Assembly (NCBI RefSeq): GCF_900113935.1
Contig: NZ_FORF01000001.1
Location: forward strand, 248,001 to 312,000
Origin: Aquamicrobium aerolatum DSM 21857
GTDB taxonomy: Bacteria; Pseudomonadota; Alphaproteobacteria; Rhizobiales; Rhizobiaceae
Length of the DNA: 64,000 nt
Reading direction: 5' to 3'
The translations under genes and the position numbers were made by a program. Below, piece by piece: positions 1 through 9,267 of the stretch (positions within the stretch are counted from its first letter, which is position 1; each line of letters opens with the position of its first letter). The notes beneath the pieces were generated by a model. That model had not been told where the DNA came from. It ran no database searches and saw only the letters and a list, made by a program, of their open reading frames with translations.

Positions 1-1
1 T

Positions 2-862
2 GCCGCATTTCTTGCGATACGTTTCCTGGCCGGTGTCGCCAGCGCGTTCATGATGGTGTTCATGTCAACAATCGTGTTCTCACGGTTGGCGCGTGCTGGG
101 CGCAGCGATCTGAGTGCCTGGCACTTCAGCGGCGTTGGCGGCGGCATGGCGATTTCAGCCCTCGTGACCGGTCTGCTGGGCTACATGGCCGCAAGCTGGC
201 GGGCGGACTGGCTGGCGGGAGCCGTGGTGTCGGCGATCGGCGTTTTGATCGTGTATATGCTGCTCGATCGCGAACCGGGTGCTTCGACGCGTCCGGTGCC
301 GGAGCCCAATCTGTCGATGACCGGCGCGATGGGGCGCATCACGCTGGCTTATGGCCTGTTTGGTTTCGGCTACATCGTAACGGCGACTTTCCTTGTGGCC
401 ATTGTCCGTCAGGACGGTCTTGGCGTCGAATTCGAATCGATCGTGTGGATTGCGGCCGGACTTGCCGGCGTGCCTTCGGTCTGGCTCTGGGGGAAGATGG
501 TAGGGCGCTGGGGGCTTGCCAGGGTCTTCGCGGTGGGGTGCGTCGTGGAGGCGATCGGAGTGGTGGCGAGCGTCACTGTTGGCGGATATGCCGGGCCGCT
601 GATCGGCGGCGTTCTGCTGGGCGGCACATTCATCGCGATCACCGCATTTGGCCTTCAATTTGGCCGTCAGATCGCCGGAGCATCGCCGCGTCGCGCCCTC
701 GCGCTCATGACGGCGGCGTTTGGCGTCGGGCAGATCATCGGCCCGATCGCGGCGGGCGCGATCGCTGATCGTACCGGAAATTTTACTGCAGCTTCACTCC
801 TGGCGTCGGTCGTCCTTCTCGTCGCCGCTTTTGTGGCATATGGAGCTGGAAAGCGCGTGTAA
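2..862 (+). CDS. MFS transporter, YbfB/YjiJ-like, 5' end cut off
   Basis: Inner-membrane major facilitator superfamily carrier; substrate unknown. The frame is open from base 2, so the true start lies before the window; about 286 C-terminal residues are visible. These hold about nine hydrophobic helices separated by short loops. A loop with Arg and Asp residues and a helix beginning with the signature GVGGGMA-type glycine run resemble the YbfB/YjiJ group (inference from memory). The protein ends with a basic GAGKRV tail on the cytoplasmic side. About 110 bases separate it from the downstream TPR gene, so it is probably a separate unit. MFS membership is secure; the subfamily is less so. Confidence 0.8.
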   Translation, partial: AAFLAIRFLAGVASAFMMVFMSTIVFSRLARAGRSDLSAWHFSGVGGGMAISALVTGLLGYMAASWRADWLAGAVVSAIGVLIVYMLLDREPGASTRPVPEPNLSMTGAMGRITLAYGLFGFGYIVTATFLVAIVRQDGLGVEFESIVWIAAGLAGVPSVWLWGKMVGRWGLARVFAVGCVVEAIGVVASVTVGGYAGPLIGGVLLGGTFIAITAFGLQFGRQIAGASPRRALALMTAAFGVGQIIGPIAAGAIADRTGNFTAASLLASVVLLVAAFVAYGAGKRV

Positions 863-973
863 GCTGGCTTTTTCGGTGCCGCCTCTTCCATGCGGTGGAG
901 ATTCCGCCTAAACCGATGCCAGCAATTGATGGGCGCGGCCAACGCTGCCCGATTTCCAGTTAACCGGTGAACG

Positions 974-1639
974 ATGTCCGACGACAGTTTTTTTCGTGAA
1001 GTAGACCAGGAACTCCGCCAGGATCAGGCGAAGGCCCTGTGGGAAAACTACGGAACCATCATCATCGCTGCTGCGGTCGCGGTGGTGGTGGCGACGTCCG
1101 CCTGGGTCGGCTGGGACTACTGGAGCCAGTCGCGCGCCAATGCGTCCGGCGATGATTATTCGCAGGCGCTGACGCTCGCCCGCGAGGGACGCACCGAGGA
1201 AGCCAAGGCCGCTCTGGTGCAGCTCGAAGCTGATGGCTACGGCGCCTATCCGGTGCTTGCCCGGATGCGCGGAGCGACCGTTCTTGCAGAAGCTGGCGAT
1301 GCCGCCGGTGCGGTTGCAGCTTTTGACCAGGTCGCGGCGGACCGCGCGGTGACCAGTTCGATACGCGACATGGCCCGTCTTCGTGCCGCGCTGCTGCTTG
1401 TCGATCATGGCTCGTACAGCGATGTTGCAAGCCGTGTCGAAGCACTGACCGCGGACAGCAATGCCCTGCGCTACTCGGCCCGCGAGGCGCTCGGTCTTGC
1501 AGCCTGGCGCGAAGGACGATTGGCCGACGCGCAAGCTTTGTTCGATCAGATTCTTGACGATCAGAACGCCCCACGAAACCTGCGCCAGCGCGCCGAGATG
1601 ATGTCTGAACTGATCCGCGGTTCGGGCCTGTCGTCGTAA
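974..1639 (+). CDS. YfgM-like membrane-anchored tetratricopeptide protein
   Basis: A 221-residue protein with a short cytoplasmic N-terminus, one membrane helix at about residues 27-49 (IIIAAAVAVVVATSAWVGW), and a periplasmic helical-repeat domain. This layout matches the YfgM/TPR_21 family. In E. coli, YfgM is an ancillary SecYEG partner linked to periplasmic chaperones. The ATG at 974 begins MSDDSFFREV, a typical start for this family. It lies 12 bases before der, the same neighbourhood as in E. coli (yfgM-bamB-der), but no bamB stands between them here. Likely co-transcribed with der. The Sec role is inferred from the family, not shown by the sequence. Confidence 0.82.
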   Translation: MSDDSFFREVDQELRQDQAKALWENYGTIIIAAAVAVVVATSAWVGWDYWSQSRANASGDDYSQALTLAREGRTEEAKAALVQLEADGYGAYPVLARMRGATVLAEAGDAAGAVAAFDQVAADRAVTSSIRDMARLRAALLLVDHGSYSDVASRVEALTADSNALRYSAREALGLAAWREGRLADAQALFDQILDDQNAPRNLRQRAEMMSELIRGSGLSS

Positions 1640-1651
1640 TCAGGACCGATC

Positions 1652-3097
1652 ATGAGTTTTACGGTTGCCATCATTGGCCGTCCGAATGTCGGCAAGTCGA
1701 CACTGTTCAACCGGCTGGTCGGTCGCAAGCTTGCACTCGTCGATGATCAGCCGGGTGTCACGCGTGACCGGCGACGTCATGCAGGCAAGCTTTATGACCT
1801 GCGCTTTGACGTGATCGATACCGCTGGTCTTGAGGACGCAGCGGCAAATTCGCTCGAAGAGCGGATGCGAGCGCAGACCGAAACTGCGATCCGGGAAGCG
1901 GATCTGGTCCTGTTCATGGTCGACTCGCGCGCCGGCTTGATGCCCGACGACCGCACTTTCGCCGAAGTGGTGCGACGCACCGGCAAGCCGGTCGTTCTGG
2001 TCGCCAACAAGGCCGAGTCACGTGGCGCGCAAAGTGGTGCGCTTGAGGCGTGGGAACTGGGACTCGGCGAGCCAATCCCGTTTTCCGCCGAGCATGGCGA
2101 GGGTCTCGTCGATCTGCGTCACGCAATCGTGGAGGCGATCGGCAAAGAGCGCGCTCTGCCGGAGGATGACGAGGACGACGAGACCGTCAGCGCACCGGAA
2201 AACGCCGCCGCACTGATCGGTGAGGATGTCGACGATCCCGACGCGGAGATCATCCCTGAGTATGACCGGACGAAGCCGCTGCAGATTGCGGTGGTTGGCC
2301 GCCCGAATGCGGGCAAGTCCACCCTGATCAACGCCTTCATTGGTGAGGAACGTCTGCTGACCGGACCGGAGGCGGGCATCACGCGCGATTCGATTTCGGT
2401 CGATTGGGATTGGCGCGGACGCCGCATCAAGCTGTTCGATACCGCCGGAATGCGCCGCAAGTCGAAGGTGCAGGAAAAGCTCGAACGCATGTCGGTGCAG
2501 GATGGCTTGCACGCCATCCGTTTTGCCGAAGTGGTCGTTATCGTGCTGGATGCGACAATTCCGTTCGAAAAGCAGGATCTGCAGATCGCCGACCTGATCA
2601 TCCGTGAAGGGCGCGCGCCGGTCATCGCCTTCAATAAATGGGATCTGATCGAGAACCCGCAGGAGCTTCTCGCCGAGTTGCGCGAAAAGACCGAGCGCCT
2701 GCTGCCGCAGGTGCGCGGCGTGCAGGCTGTTACGGTTTCGGGTGAAACGGGCAGGGGCCTCGACAAGCTGATGGAGGCGGTCGAAAAGACCCATCGCGTC
2801 TGGAACCGTCGCGTTTCCACCGGCAAGCTCAATCGCTGGATTGAAGGCGTTCTGGCACACCACCCGCCACCGGCAGTCGCCGGAAGACGTCTGAAGATCA
2901 AGTACATCACGCAGGTGAAGACACGTCCGCCAGGATTTGTGTTGTCGTGCTCGCGCCCTGAAGCGATGCCGCAGTCGTACGTCCGCTATCTGGTGAACGG
3001 ATTGCGCGAGACATTCGACATGCCGGGTGTGCCGATTCGTGTCGCCTTGCGCGCGCCGGACAACCCGTTTGCCGGACGCGCCAAAAAACGCACCTGA
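1652..3097 (+). CDS. der: ribosome biogenesis GTPase Der (EngA)
   Basis: Essential double-GTPase that helps mature the 50S ribosomal subunit. Two G domains are visible. The first has the P-loop GRPNVGKST at about residues 9-17 and DTAGLED; its G4 motif reads NKAE in place of the usual NKxD. The second has GRPNAGKST near residue 216, [10 protein letters not shown] and NKWD. A C-terminal KH-like domain follows (about 370-481), and an acidic linker (EDDEDDE) joins the two G domains. The length of 481 is normal for alphaproteobacteria. The ATG follows the YfgM-like gene by 12 bases, which suggests one transcript. Confidence 0.97.
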   Translation: MSFTVAIIGRPNVGKSTLFNRLVGRKLALVDDQPGVTRDRRRHAGKLYDLRFDVIDTAGLEDAAANSLEERMRAQTETAIREADLVLFMVDSRAGLMPDDRTFAEVVRRTGKPVVLVANKAESRGAQSGALEAWELGLGEPIPFSAEHGEGLVDLRHAIVEAIGKERALPEDDEDDETVSAPENAAALIGEDVDDPDAEIIPEYDRTKPLQIAVVGRPNAGKSTLINAFIGEERLLTGPEAGITRDSISVDWDWRGRRIKLFDTAGMRRKSKVQEKLERMSVQDGLHAIRFAEVVVIVLDATIPFEKQDLQIADLIIREGRAPVIAFNKWDLIENPQELLAELREKTERLLPQVRGVQAVTVSGETGRGLDKLMEAVEKTHRVWNRRVSTGKLNRWIEGVLAHHPPPAVAGRRLKIKYITQVKTRPPGFVLSCSRPEAMPQSYVRYLVNGLRETFDMPGVPIRVALRAPDNPFAGRAKKRT

Positions 3098-3200
3098 CAC
3101 GGTTTCGTGATCTCGTAACTGCCGACGCCGTTAACGCTCCATCAAGGTTAATACACCACTATCATTGGCTAGTGGGTACAAGCGTTTCTGGAGAGTATGC

Positions 3201-4373
3201 GTGCGTCGACAAGTTTCACGCCGGTGTGAAAGCACAGGTGGCTTGCGGTCTTTTGCCGCGCCGCTTGTAGTGGGTCTCGGAATATGGATCGGGTCGCCGA
3301 CCACCGCCGCGTATCAGGACATGACGAGCCTCGTTTCCGGCATGGAGGGCAGTGCCGCCCGCTGGTCTTCGTTTGTCGAGCGTTCCGTGGCCGGGTCCAT
3401 CCACGCCGCCGAAATGCCCTTCATCGATTCGACCGTCACCGGATCCATTTCCGGGGCAGGGGTGTCTGCGCCTGGTGTCGGCACCGTCGCTTTTCGGGGC
3501 AAGAGCGATGTCGCGGACAGCCCTGACGAATTGCGCGTAACACGCGATGACAAGCGGGCACGTATCGTGCACGTAGCGCCGGTGGCGCCCCCGAAATCGT
3601 TCAATGCTGGCTCAGTTTTCCAGCGCACCAGTTCGCTGCTCGACAGCCAGATCGAGACCGGATTGGAAATGGCGTTCCAGGCCCCTGAGATTCAGGGCAA
3701 GGAAATCCAGATCGCCGCTGCGTTCCATCCGAAGGTGAACAAGGCCGATCACGCTGTTCCAGCCTTTCTTGCCGATCTCGTCACCAATGACACGCCGGAT
3801 ATTCTGGCAACTGCCTATGCCCCTTCGCAGCCCGATTATGCACGGGCGTCGCCATTCGCAACGCTGCTTAAAGGCGAAGACGAAAATGCCGGGCGATACA
3901 TCCCTCCGGTTGGCGAGGGGGATCATGCGTGGATGAGCACTCCGCTTCCTGAAACGGTGTTTTCGGCGAAAGAGCAGCAATGTCTGGCTGAAGGGATATA
4001 TTTTGAAGCGCGAGGCGAGGATGTCAAAGGGCAGGCTGCGGTTGCGCAGGTGATTCTCAACCGGGTCCGCAATCCCGCTTATCCGGCAACAATCTGCAGC
4101 GTTGTCTATCAGAACCAGGACTGGCGGAATCGATGCCAGTTCTCATTCGCCTGTGATGGGTCGCGACCTAAGGTCGCCAGCCGCGAACATTATCGCGTGG
4201 CGCAGGAAGTCGCGATGGCGGTCACGGCGGGCAAGATATTCATTGAGGAAGTCGGGTCCGCTACCCACTATCACGCGACTTATGTGCGGCCGCCATGGGC
4301 ACGAACCATGGAAAAGATGAAGAAAATCGGGCTTCACGTCTTCTACCGCACCTATGGCGGCGGCTGGCGCTGA
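3201..4373 (+). CDS. cell wall hydrolase, SleB/Hydrolase_2 domain
   Basis: Probable peptidoglycan hydrolase of the SleB (lytic transglycosylase-like) family, about 390 residues. An N-terminal hydrophobic segment (PLVVGLGIWIG) acts as signal or anchor. A long low-complexity region follows. The catalytic domain is at about residues 265-390, with the family signature EARGE, the presumed catalytic Glu, then VILNRV, and two cysteines in a CQFSFACDG motif. The frame is open to a TTG at 3165, but I chose the GTG at 3201 because a GGAGA Shine-Dalgarno lies six bases before it. It is transcribed alone between der and the atp operon. It could remodel wall during growth; Hyphomicrobiales do not sporulate. 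Confidence 0.85.
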   Translation: MRRQVSRRCESTGGLRSFAAPLVVGLGIWIGSPTTAAYQDMTSLVSGMEGSAARWSSFVERSVAGSIHAAEMPFIDSTVTGSISGAGVSAPGVGTVAFRGKSDVADSPDELRVTRDDKRARIVHVAPVAPPKSFNAGSVFQRTSSLLDSQIETGLEMAFQAPEIQGKEIQIAAAFHPKVNKADHAVPAFLADLVTNDTPDILATAYAPSQPDYARASPFATLLKGEDENAGRYIPPVGEGDHAWMSTPLPETVFSAKEQQCLAEGIYFEARGEDVKGQAAVAQVILNRVRNPAYPATICSVVYQNQDWRNRCQFSFACDGSRPKVASREHYRVAQEVAMAVTAGKIFIEEVGSATHYHATYVRPPWARTMEKMKKIGLHVFYRTYGGGWR

Positions 4374-4495
4374 CACGGCAATTCGCGGTTTTGGGCGCAG
4401 CGATTCCCTTTCGCGCATGATGGCGCATTGTCGCAGCTTTTTAACCCTCTGATATTATGGGGCATTCACGCCCCCATTCTCCCCCGCGCCCCGGC

Positions 4496-4524
4496 TTGAC
4501 TGGGCAGTGGCCCCTAACTATGTT
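4496..4524 (+). promoter_or_regulatory. sigma70-type promoter of the atp F0 operon
   Basis: TTGACT at 4496-4501 and TATGTT at 4519-4524 are separated by exactly 17 bases. Transcription would begin near 4531, about 15 bases before the first AtpI start codon. No other housekeeping-type promoter as good is visible between the wall hydrolase gene and atpI. Confidence 0.55.
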
Positions 4525-4545
4525 GCGCGCGACTTAGAAAGCGGG

Positions 4546-4899
4546 ATGTGCATGCCGTCTGGACCTGAAAAAAGTCGGGACGATCTGGCGCGTCGCACCC
4601 AGGAACTGGAGGCGAAGCTCGCGGCAAGGAATCCTGTGCGTAAGCAAGACGAGCCATCTGCAGATGGCGGAACGGCTGGCTACGGACAGGCAATGAAGCT
4701 ATCAAGCGAGTTCATCTCCGCGATAGCGGTTGGGGCAGGTTTGGGTTGGTTGATTGACAAGGTGGCGGGTACATCACCTTGGGGTCTGATCATCTTCCTG
4801 CTCTTGGGATTCGCGGCTGGTGTGCTCAATGTTCTGCGTTCAGCAGGCGTGGTTGCCCAGCCTAAGACCGGAATGGGGCCAGACGGGCCCGACAGGTAA
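4546..4899 (+). CDS. atpI: ATP synthase protein I (AtpI)
   Basis: Small membrane protein encoded first in the F0 operon, thought to help assemble the c-ring. The 117 residues start with a charged, coiled-coil-like cytoplasmic stretch ([12 protein letters not shown]), followed by two transmembrane helices at about residues 50-70 and 80-100, including [17 protein letters not shown], the AtpZ/AtpI signature. An upstream GTG at 4507 would lie inside the promoter between the -35 and -10 boxes. The start is therefore ATG 4546 or ATG 4552; the second has a GCGGG six to seven bases upstream and may be the real one. The gene is 40 bases before atpB. Confidence 0.88.
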   Translation: MCMPSGPEKSRDDLARRTQELEAKLAARNPVRKQDEPSADGGTAGYGQAMKLSSEFISAIAVGAGLGWLIDKVAGTSPWGLIIFLLLGFAAGVLNVLRSAGVVAQPKTGMGPDGPDR

Positions 4900-4939
4900 C
4901 AATTGCGCGACAGCGCTCGTGACGCATCGAGGGGTTTCA

Positions 4940-5689
4940 GTGGCCAACGATCCAATTCACCAGTTTCAGATTTCGAAACTGATTCCGCTTGAAGTTGGCG
5001 GCTATGACCTGTCGTTCACCAATGCCTCCTTGTTCATGGTGGCAACGGTTGTCGTGACAAGTGCGTTTCTCTACCTGACAACGTCGAGCCGCAGCCTTGT
5101 GCCAAGCCGGCTCCAGTCGGTTTCGGAAATGTCCTACGAGTTTGTCGCCAACATGCTGCGCGACGCTGCCGGGACCGCCGGAATGCGGTTTTTCCCGCTG
5201 GTGTTCTCGCTGTTCATGTTCGTGCTGATGGCGAACATGCTGGGCATGTTCCCTTACTTCTTCACTGTCACCAGCCAGATCATCGTGACGTTTGCGCTCG
5301 CCGTTCTCGTTGTCGGCACGGTTCTCGTCTACGGTTTCTACAAGCACGGCTTCAAATTCCTGAAGTTGTTCGTTCCGTCAGGCGTGCCGATGGCTGTTCT
5401 GCCGATGGTCGTGGTGATTGAGCTTATTTCTTTCCTTTCCCGTCCGATCAGCCTTTCGGTTCGTCTGTTTGCCAACATGCTGGCCGGACACATCACACTG
5501 AAGGTGTTTGCAGGCTTTATCGTCTCGCTGAGCTCGCTGGGCGCCTTGGGTGTGGCTGGTGCGATCCTCCCGTTGATCATGACGGTGGCGATCACCGGGC
5601 TTGAGTTCCTGGTGTCCTTCCTTCAGGCCTACGTGTTCGCCGTCCTGGCCTGCATGTATCTCAACGACGCGGTGCATCCGGGTCACTGA
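4940..5689 (+). CDS. atpB: ATP synthase F0 subunit a
   Basis: Proton-channel subunit a of the membrane sector, 249 residues with about six helices. The essential channel arginine is present in [12 protein letters not shown], and the C-terminal helix has [15 protein letters not shown], typical of the family. The frame remains open upstream into atpI, but the GTG at 4940 is the likely start: it has GAGGGG six to eleven bases before it and gives the expected N-terminus ([11 protein letters not shown]). It works with the c-ring encoded next. Position and order are standard for alphaproteobacteria, in which the F1 genes are at a separate locus. Confidence 0.96.
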   Translation: MANDPIHQFQISKLIPLEVGGYDLSFTNASLFMVATVVVTSAFLYLTTSSRSLVPSRLQSVSEMSYEFVANMLRDAAGTAGMRFFPLVFSLFMFVLMANMLGMFPYFFTVTSQIIVTFALAVLVVGTVLVYGFYKHGFKFLKLFVPSGVPMAVLPMVVVIELISFLSRPISLSVRLFANMLAGHITLKVFAGFIVSLSSLGALGVAGAILPLIMTVAITGLEFLVSFLQAYVFAVLACMYLNDAVHPGH

Positions 5690-5764
5690 CGAGCAATTCT
5701 CTTTTCACCGGCGGCTTGCCGTCGATACGAAAACCGCAATCACGAAAGTCACAAGGAGTTTGAC

Positions 5765-5992
5765 ATGGAAGCGGAAGCAGCACGTTACATCGGCGCAGGT
5801 CTGGCTTGCCTCGGCATGGCTGGTACGGCACTCGGCCTCGGCAACATTTTCGGCAGCTACCTGTCGGGCGCTCTGCGCAACCCATCCGCTGCTGACGGCC
5901 AGTTCGGCCGCCTGATTTTCGGCTTCGCAGTGACTGAAGCACTCGGCATCTTCTCGCTGCTGATCGCTCTGCTGCTGCTGTTCGCCGTCTAA
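5765..5992 (+). CDS. atpE: ATP synthase F0 subunit c
   Basis: Proteolipid of the rotating c-ring, 75 residues. Two transmembrane helices flank a polar loop with the conserved RNP at about 38-40. The proton-binding carboxylate is Glu58 in the second helix (VTEALGIF), as usual in alphaproteobacteria. Helix one carries the glycine-rich packing motif [17 protein letters not shown]. The ATG is preceded by AAGGAG at about 5753. A terminator-like hairpin immediately downstream would raise the amount of c relative to the b subunits. Confidence 0.97.
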   Translation: MEAEAARYIGAGLACLGMAGTALGLGNIFGSYLSGALRNPSAADGQFGRLIFGFAVTEALGIFSLLIALLLLFAV

Positions 5993-6007
5993 GACCTGAA
6001 GCTGCAC

Positions 6008-6035
6008 AAGTCGGCTGCGATCACGCGGCCGACTT
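6008..6035 (+). terminator. attenuator-like hairpin between atpE and atpF'
   Basis: AAGTCGGC at 6008-6015 pairs perfectly with GCCGACTT at 6028-6035 around a 12-base loop, followed by CTTTCTG. The U-run is weak, so it is more likely a partial terminator or an mRNA-stabilising 3' end than a full stop. It lies between the gene for the most abundant F0 subunit and those for the b-type stalk subunits. Confidence 0.5.
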
Positions 6036-6055
6036 CTTTCTGACAGGGGATGCCC

Positions 6056-6628
6056 ATGTTCGTGGCACCTGCTTACGCGCAGGAATCGACATCTAGCAGT
6101 GAGCTGCAGACAGAGCTCGAGATCGACGTGCACGAGGAAACCGCGTTTCCGCCCTTCGATAGCTCGACCTATGTCTCCCAGCTCGTCTGGCTGGCGATTA
6201 CGTTTGGCCTGTTCTACCTTTTCCTGAAAAAGGTCGTTCTGCCTCGCATCGAGGGAATTCTGGAGGTGCGCAGCAGTCGCATTTCGCAGGATCTCGATCA
6301 GGCCGCTCGCCTGAAGGAAGAAGCAGATGCTTCGGTTGCTGCCTATGAGCAGGAACTGGCAGATGCACGCGCCAAAGCGACAATTATTGGTCAGCAGGCT
6401 CGCGATGGCGCCAAGGCGGAAGCCGAAGCCCAGCGCAAGCAGGTTGAGGCAACGCTGGACTCGCGCCTTGTCGAGGCCGAAGCCCGCATCGCCTTGATCA
6501 AGGATGCAGCAATGCGTGACGTCGACCAGATCGCCGAGGAAACCGCCGATCTGATCGTTCAGGAACTTGTTGGTGTGAAGGCCGAGAAGGCAGCTGTCTC
6601 AGCCGCCGTCAAGGCAGCGAGGGGTTAA
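6056..6628 (+). CDS. atpF2: ATP synthase F0 subunit b' (second b-type subunit)
   Basis: Peripheral-stalk subunit, 190 residues. The N-terminal stretch has a signal-like MFVAPAYAQ and a polar linker, then a single membrane helix at about residues 42-64 ([15 protein letters not shown]) and a long charged coiled coil to the end. This is the AtpG/b' paralogue found beside atpF in alphaproteobacteria and photosynthetic bacteria. ATG codons occur at 6050 and 6056; the second sits six bases after CAGGGG and matches the usual N-terminus, so it was chosen. It heterodimerises with the product of the next gene. Confidence 0.93.
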   Translation: MFVAPAYAQESTSSSELQTELEIDVHEETAFPPFDSSTYVSQLVWLAITFGLFYLFLKKVVLPRIEGILEVRSSRISQDLDQAARLKEEADASVAAYEQELADARAKATIIGQQARDGAKAEAEAQRKQVEATLDSRLVEAEARIALIKDAAMRDVDQIAEETADLIVQELVGVKAEKAAVSAAVKAARG

Positions 6629-6632
6629 GCCG

Positions 6633-7112
6633 ATGGATGCTACATTCTGGGCAACAGCCGGCCTTTTCGTTTTCCTCGCGATCATCGCTTACTTCGGCGT
6701 GCCGAAGATGATCGGCAAATCGCTCGATGATCGTGCGGAGCGTATCCGTAACGACATCGAGGAAGCCCGCAAGCTTCGCGAAGAAGCTCAGCAGCTTCTG
6801 GACGAGTACAAGGTCAAGCGGGCCGAAGCGGAGAAAGAGGCGAGCGACATCGTCGCTGCAGCTAAGATCGAAGCTGAGACGCTGGTCGTGGAAGCCAAGG
6901 CAAAGACCGAAGAGTATGTTGCTCGCCGGACTGAACTTGCCGAGCAGAAGATCGCTCAGGCCGAACGCGATGCGGTCAACGAAGTGCGCAGCCGCGCCGT
7001 GGATATTGCCGTTCTGGCCGCTGGCCGGCTGCTTTCGGACAAGGTCGATGCCAAAGCCGATGGCTCGCTGTTCAAGGCCTCGCTGGCTGATGTCAAAGCT
7101 AACTTCAACTGA
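6633..7112 (+). CDS. atpF: ATP synthase F0 subunit b
   Basis: Peripheral-stalk subunit b, 159 residues. One N-terminal helix (ATAGLFVFLAIIAYFGV) anchors it, followed by an uninterrupted alanine- and glutamate-rich coiled coil that reaches F1. It follows b' by four bases and is the last gene of the operon, ahead of a strong terminator. As in related genomes no delta, alpha, gamma, beta or epsilon gene follows. Confidence 0.95.
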   Translation: MDATFWATAGLFVFLAIIAYFGVPKMIGKSLDDRAERIRNDIEEARKLREEAQQLLDEYKVKRAEAEKEASDIVAAAKIEAETLVVEAKAKTEEYVARRTELAEQKIAQAERDAVNEVRSRAVDIAVLAAGRLLSDKVDAKADGSLFKASLADVKANFN

Positions 7113-7138
7113 TATGAACACTATCGGATGAAAAGCAC

Positions 7139-7170
7139 TGAACGCCGCCTCCAGGGCGGCGTTTTCATTT
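7139..7170. terminator. shared terminator between atpF and rnhB
   Basis: AACGCCGCC at 7141-7149 pairs with GGCGGCGTT at 7155-7163 around a five-base loop, with a T-rich tail (TTCATTTT) on the plus side. The genes on either side converge, so it could serve both. Confidence 0.8.
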
Positions 7171-7184
7171 TCAGAACAGGCGCA

Positions 7185-7835
7185 TTACCGACGAAATGGC
7201 GCGAAAGACAGCCGATGTAGTCTTTCTGCAGGGCCATGTTCCGTAATGGCGGTACGGTGACGCACCGTCGCATAGCCCATATGCACTTCAAATCCATAGG
7301 CAGGCAGGCAAAAGCCGGTGCGCGCCATCATCCGGTCCCGCATGACTTTGGCGACGATCGATGCAGCTGCAATCGACTGTGAGCGCTGATCGCCCTTGAC
7401 GACAGCGCGCCCAAGGCAGAACAGGCCCGGCGGGACATCGCGCCCGTCGGCAAGAACCATTCGGGGCTGGGTCGGCAGACCTGCAACCGCCCGCCGCATT
7501 GCCTCAAGGCTGGCCTTGCGAATGTCGCCGGTGTCTATGCTGCCAGCACAGCAGGAGGCAAATGAGATCGCGACAGCCTTGCTCAGGATCTCTTCGAAAG
7601 CGACCGCGCGGGCTTGCGCATCCATTCGCTTGGAATCGTCGAGGCCGGCTGGAATGCAATCGGGATTGAGGATGACCGCCGCAGCCACCACTGGTCCTGC
7701 CAGCGGCCCCCGGCCAGCTTCGTCGGTGCCGGCAACAGGCCAGAGCCCCTCGCGGCGGGCTGAGTTTTCAAGAGTATAATCCGGACGCAGCGGAATTTCG
7801 AAAAGAAGAGGAGAATCGGAACGCGATTGAGTCAT
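7185..7835 (-). CDS. rnhB: ribonuclease HII
   Basis: Endonuclease that cuts RNA in RNA-DNA hybrids and starts removal of single ribonucleotides from DNA. The 216-residue protein has the family signature [19 protein letters not shown], with the first catalytic Asp-Glu pair, then DDSKR, a later catalytic Asp in [11 protein letters not shown], and [18 protein letters not shown]. The frame extends upstream to 7922, but the start at 7835 gives [12 protein letters not shown], the expected N-terminus. A type I enzyme, rnhA, is encoded about 50 kb away in this window. Confidence 0.95.
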   Translation of the reverse strand: MTQSRSDSPLLFEIPLRPDYTLENSARREGLWPVAGTDEAGRGPLAGPVVAAAVILNPDCIPAGLDDSKRMDAQARAVAFEEILSKAVAISFASCCAGSIDTGDIRKASLEAMRRAVAGLPTQPRMVLADGRDVPPGLFCLGRAVVKGDQRSQSIAAASIVAKVMRDRMMARTGFCLPAYGFEVHMGYATVRHRTAITEHGPAERLHRLSFAPFRR

Positions 7836-7979
7836 GGTGCGGCGATGCTCGCATCGGCTCCGATTCTCCGCAAGACCTTCCCGCCGATTGGGGCACGGGC
7901 GGAAAGTCTCCGTCGGGCTCAAGGGGACAGGCAGCCGGACGGATCTCGTTGAAGGCGAGGTTTGTGCCTCGCCGTCGAA

Positions 7980-9134
7980 TCAAAAGAGTTGCAACTGTTC
8001 GCCGGGCCCGCGCGGTGCTTTGAACAGGTCCGTGCGCAGCCGCCGCTTTTCGGCATTGAGGCCGAGCCGCTTTGCGGTGATTTCGAAGCGGCGGCCAATC
8101 TGCCAGGCGTAGGGCCCCGCACCTTTCATGCGCTTGCCCCACTCAGCGTCATAGTCCTTGCCCCCGCGCATCGAGCGGATCAGCGCCATCACGTGCCGGT
8201 AACGATCCGGGTAGTGGCGCAGTAGCCAGTCCTTGAAAACGGGAGCCACCTCCAGCGGCAGCCGCAGGATGATGTAGCCCGCTTCGCGCGCGCCTGCGGT
8301 ATGGGCTGATTCCAGAATGCGCTCGACTTCCTGGTCATTGAGCGCGGGAATGACTGGCGCGACCATGACCGACACGGGAATGCCCGCATCGGAAAGCGCC
8401 CGCATCGCCTCAAGGCGGCGCGGCGGTGTAGCCGCGCGGGGCTCCATTGTGCGGGCGAGCTTGCGATCGAGCGTGGTGATTGAAAGCGCGACTTTCGCCA
8501 GACCCTTTTCCGCCATGCGCGCCAGAATATCGATGTCGCGCATGACCAGCGCCGATTTCGTGACGATGCCCACTGGATGATCGTGCGCTTCGAGTACCTC
8601 GAGTATCTCGCGCATGATGCGCCATTCGCGCTCGACTGGCTGATAGGGGTCTGTGTTTGTGCCTATCGCGATCGTGCGCGGTTCATATCCGGGCTTGGCC
8701 AATTCTCGCTCAAGCATGCGGGCGGCGTCAGGCTTGGCGAACAACTTGGCCTCGAAATCGAGCCCTGCGGAAAGGCCCATATAGGCGTGCGTCGGGCGCG
8801 CGAAACAGTAGACGCAACCGTGCTCACAACCCCGATAGGGATTGATCGAGCGGTCGAATGAAATATCTGGCGAACTGTTTCGGGTGATGATGGTGCGCGG
8901 CTTTTCGACTTGCACCTGCGTCTTGAATGGCGGGAGATCCTCCAGCGTGTTCCAGCCATCGTCGAAAACATGGCGCGTCACCGGCTCATAGCGACCCGAA
9001 GGATTGATGCCTGCTGCGCGACCGCGCCTCCTGTCGAAGCCGACGCGCAGACCGCTTTCATCGATGAGCGCATTCGCCATCGGGGTTCCACCCGAGGTGA
9101 AAGCGGCGGCGTCTGCCTGTCTGATCGGTTCCAT
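7980..9134 (-). CDS. PA0069-family radical SAM protein
   Basis: Radical S-adenosylmethionine enzyme of the spore-photoproduct-lyase-like PA0069/Rv2578c group, 384 residues, function not established. The [4Fe-4S] cluster motif is visible as GCEHGCVYC at about residues 103-111, a CxxxCxxC in the first third of the protein. The downstream TNTDPYQPVE and the TLD and PVIPALND motifs are typical of the family. The ATG at 9134 has AAGGAG seven bases upstream on the minus strand. It is divergent from the glycosyltransferase-like gene. The name says nothing about UV repair; the substrate is unknown. Confidence 0.88.
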   Translation of the reverse strand: MEPIRQADAAAFTSGGTPMANALIDESGLRVGFDRRRGRAAGINPSGRYEPVTRHVFDDGWNTLEDLPPFKTQVQVEKPRTIITRNSSPDISFDRSINPYRGCEHGCVYCFARPTHAYMGLSAGLDFEAKLFAKPDAARMLERELAKPGYEPRTIAIGTNTDPYQPVEREWRIMREILEVLEAHDHPVGIVTKSALVMRDIDILARMAEKGLAKVALSITTLDRKLARTMEPRAATPPRRLEAMRALSDAGIPVSVMVAPVIPALNDQEVERILESAHTAGAREAGYIILRLPLEVAPVFKDWLLRHYPDRYRHVMALIRSMRGGKDYDAEWGKRMKGAGPYAWQIGRRFEITAKRLGLNAEKRRLRTDLFKAPRGPGEQLQLF

Positions 9135-9267
9135 CTGCGGCTCCTTCGGGCACCGATTCGGTTGCCGTTGATGAATCTATTCCTAAAAGCCGAAATGGAA
9201 CAAAGAAAGAACTTTGTGCTGGGTCAGGATGCTGGTGCTGTCGATGTCTTTGCTATATGCGGGGCCA

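Noticed and set aside
2018-3100. 360-codon minus-strand frame opposite der
   Set aside because: Antisense to a secure gene and without any motif.
3131-3151. Two TTAA half-sites before the wall hydrolase gene, considered as a CtrA box
   Set aside because: The half-sites are 13 bases apart, not the seven expected for CtrA.
9214-9267. Upstream extension of the glycosyltransferase-like gene
   Set aside because: The extra residues do not resemble a signal or a family N-terminus, and the ATG at 9268 starts at the first strand of the fold.
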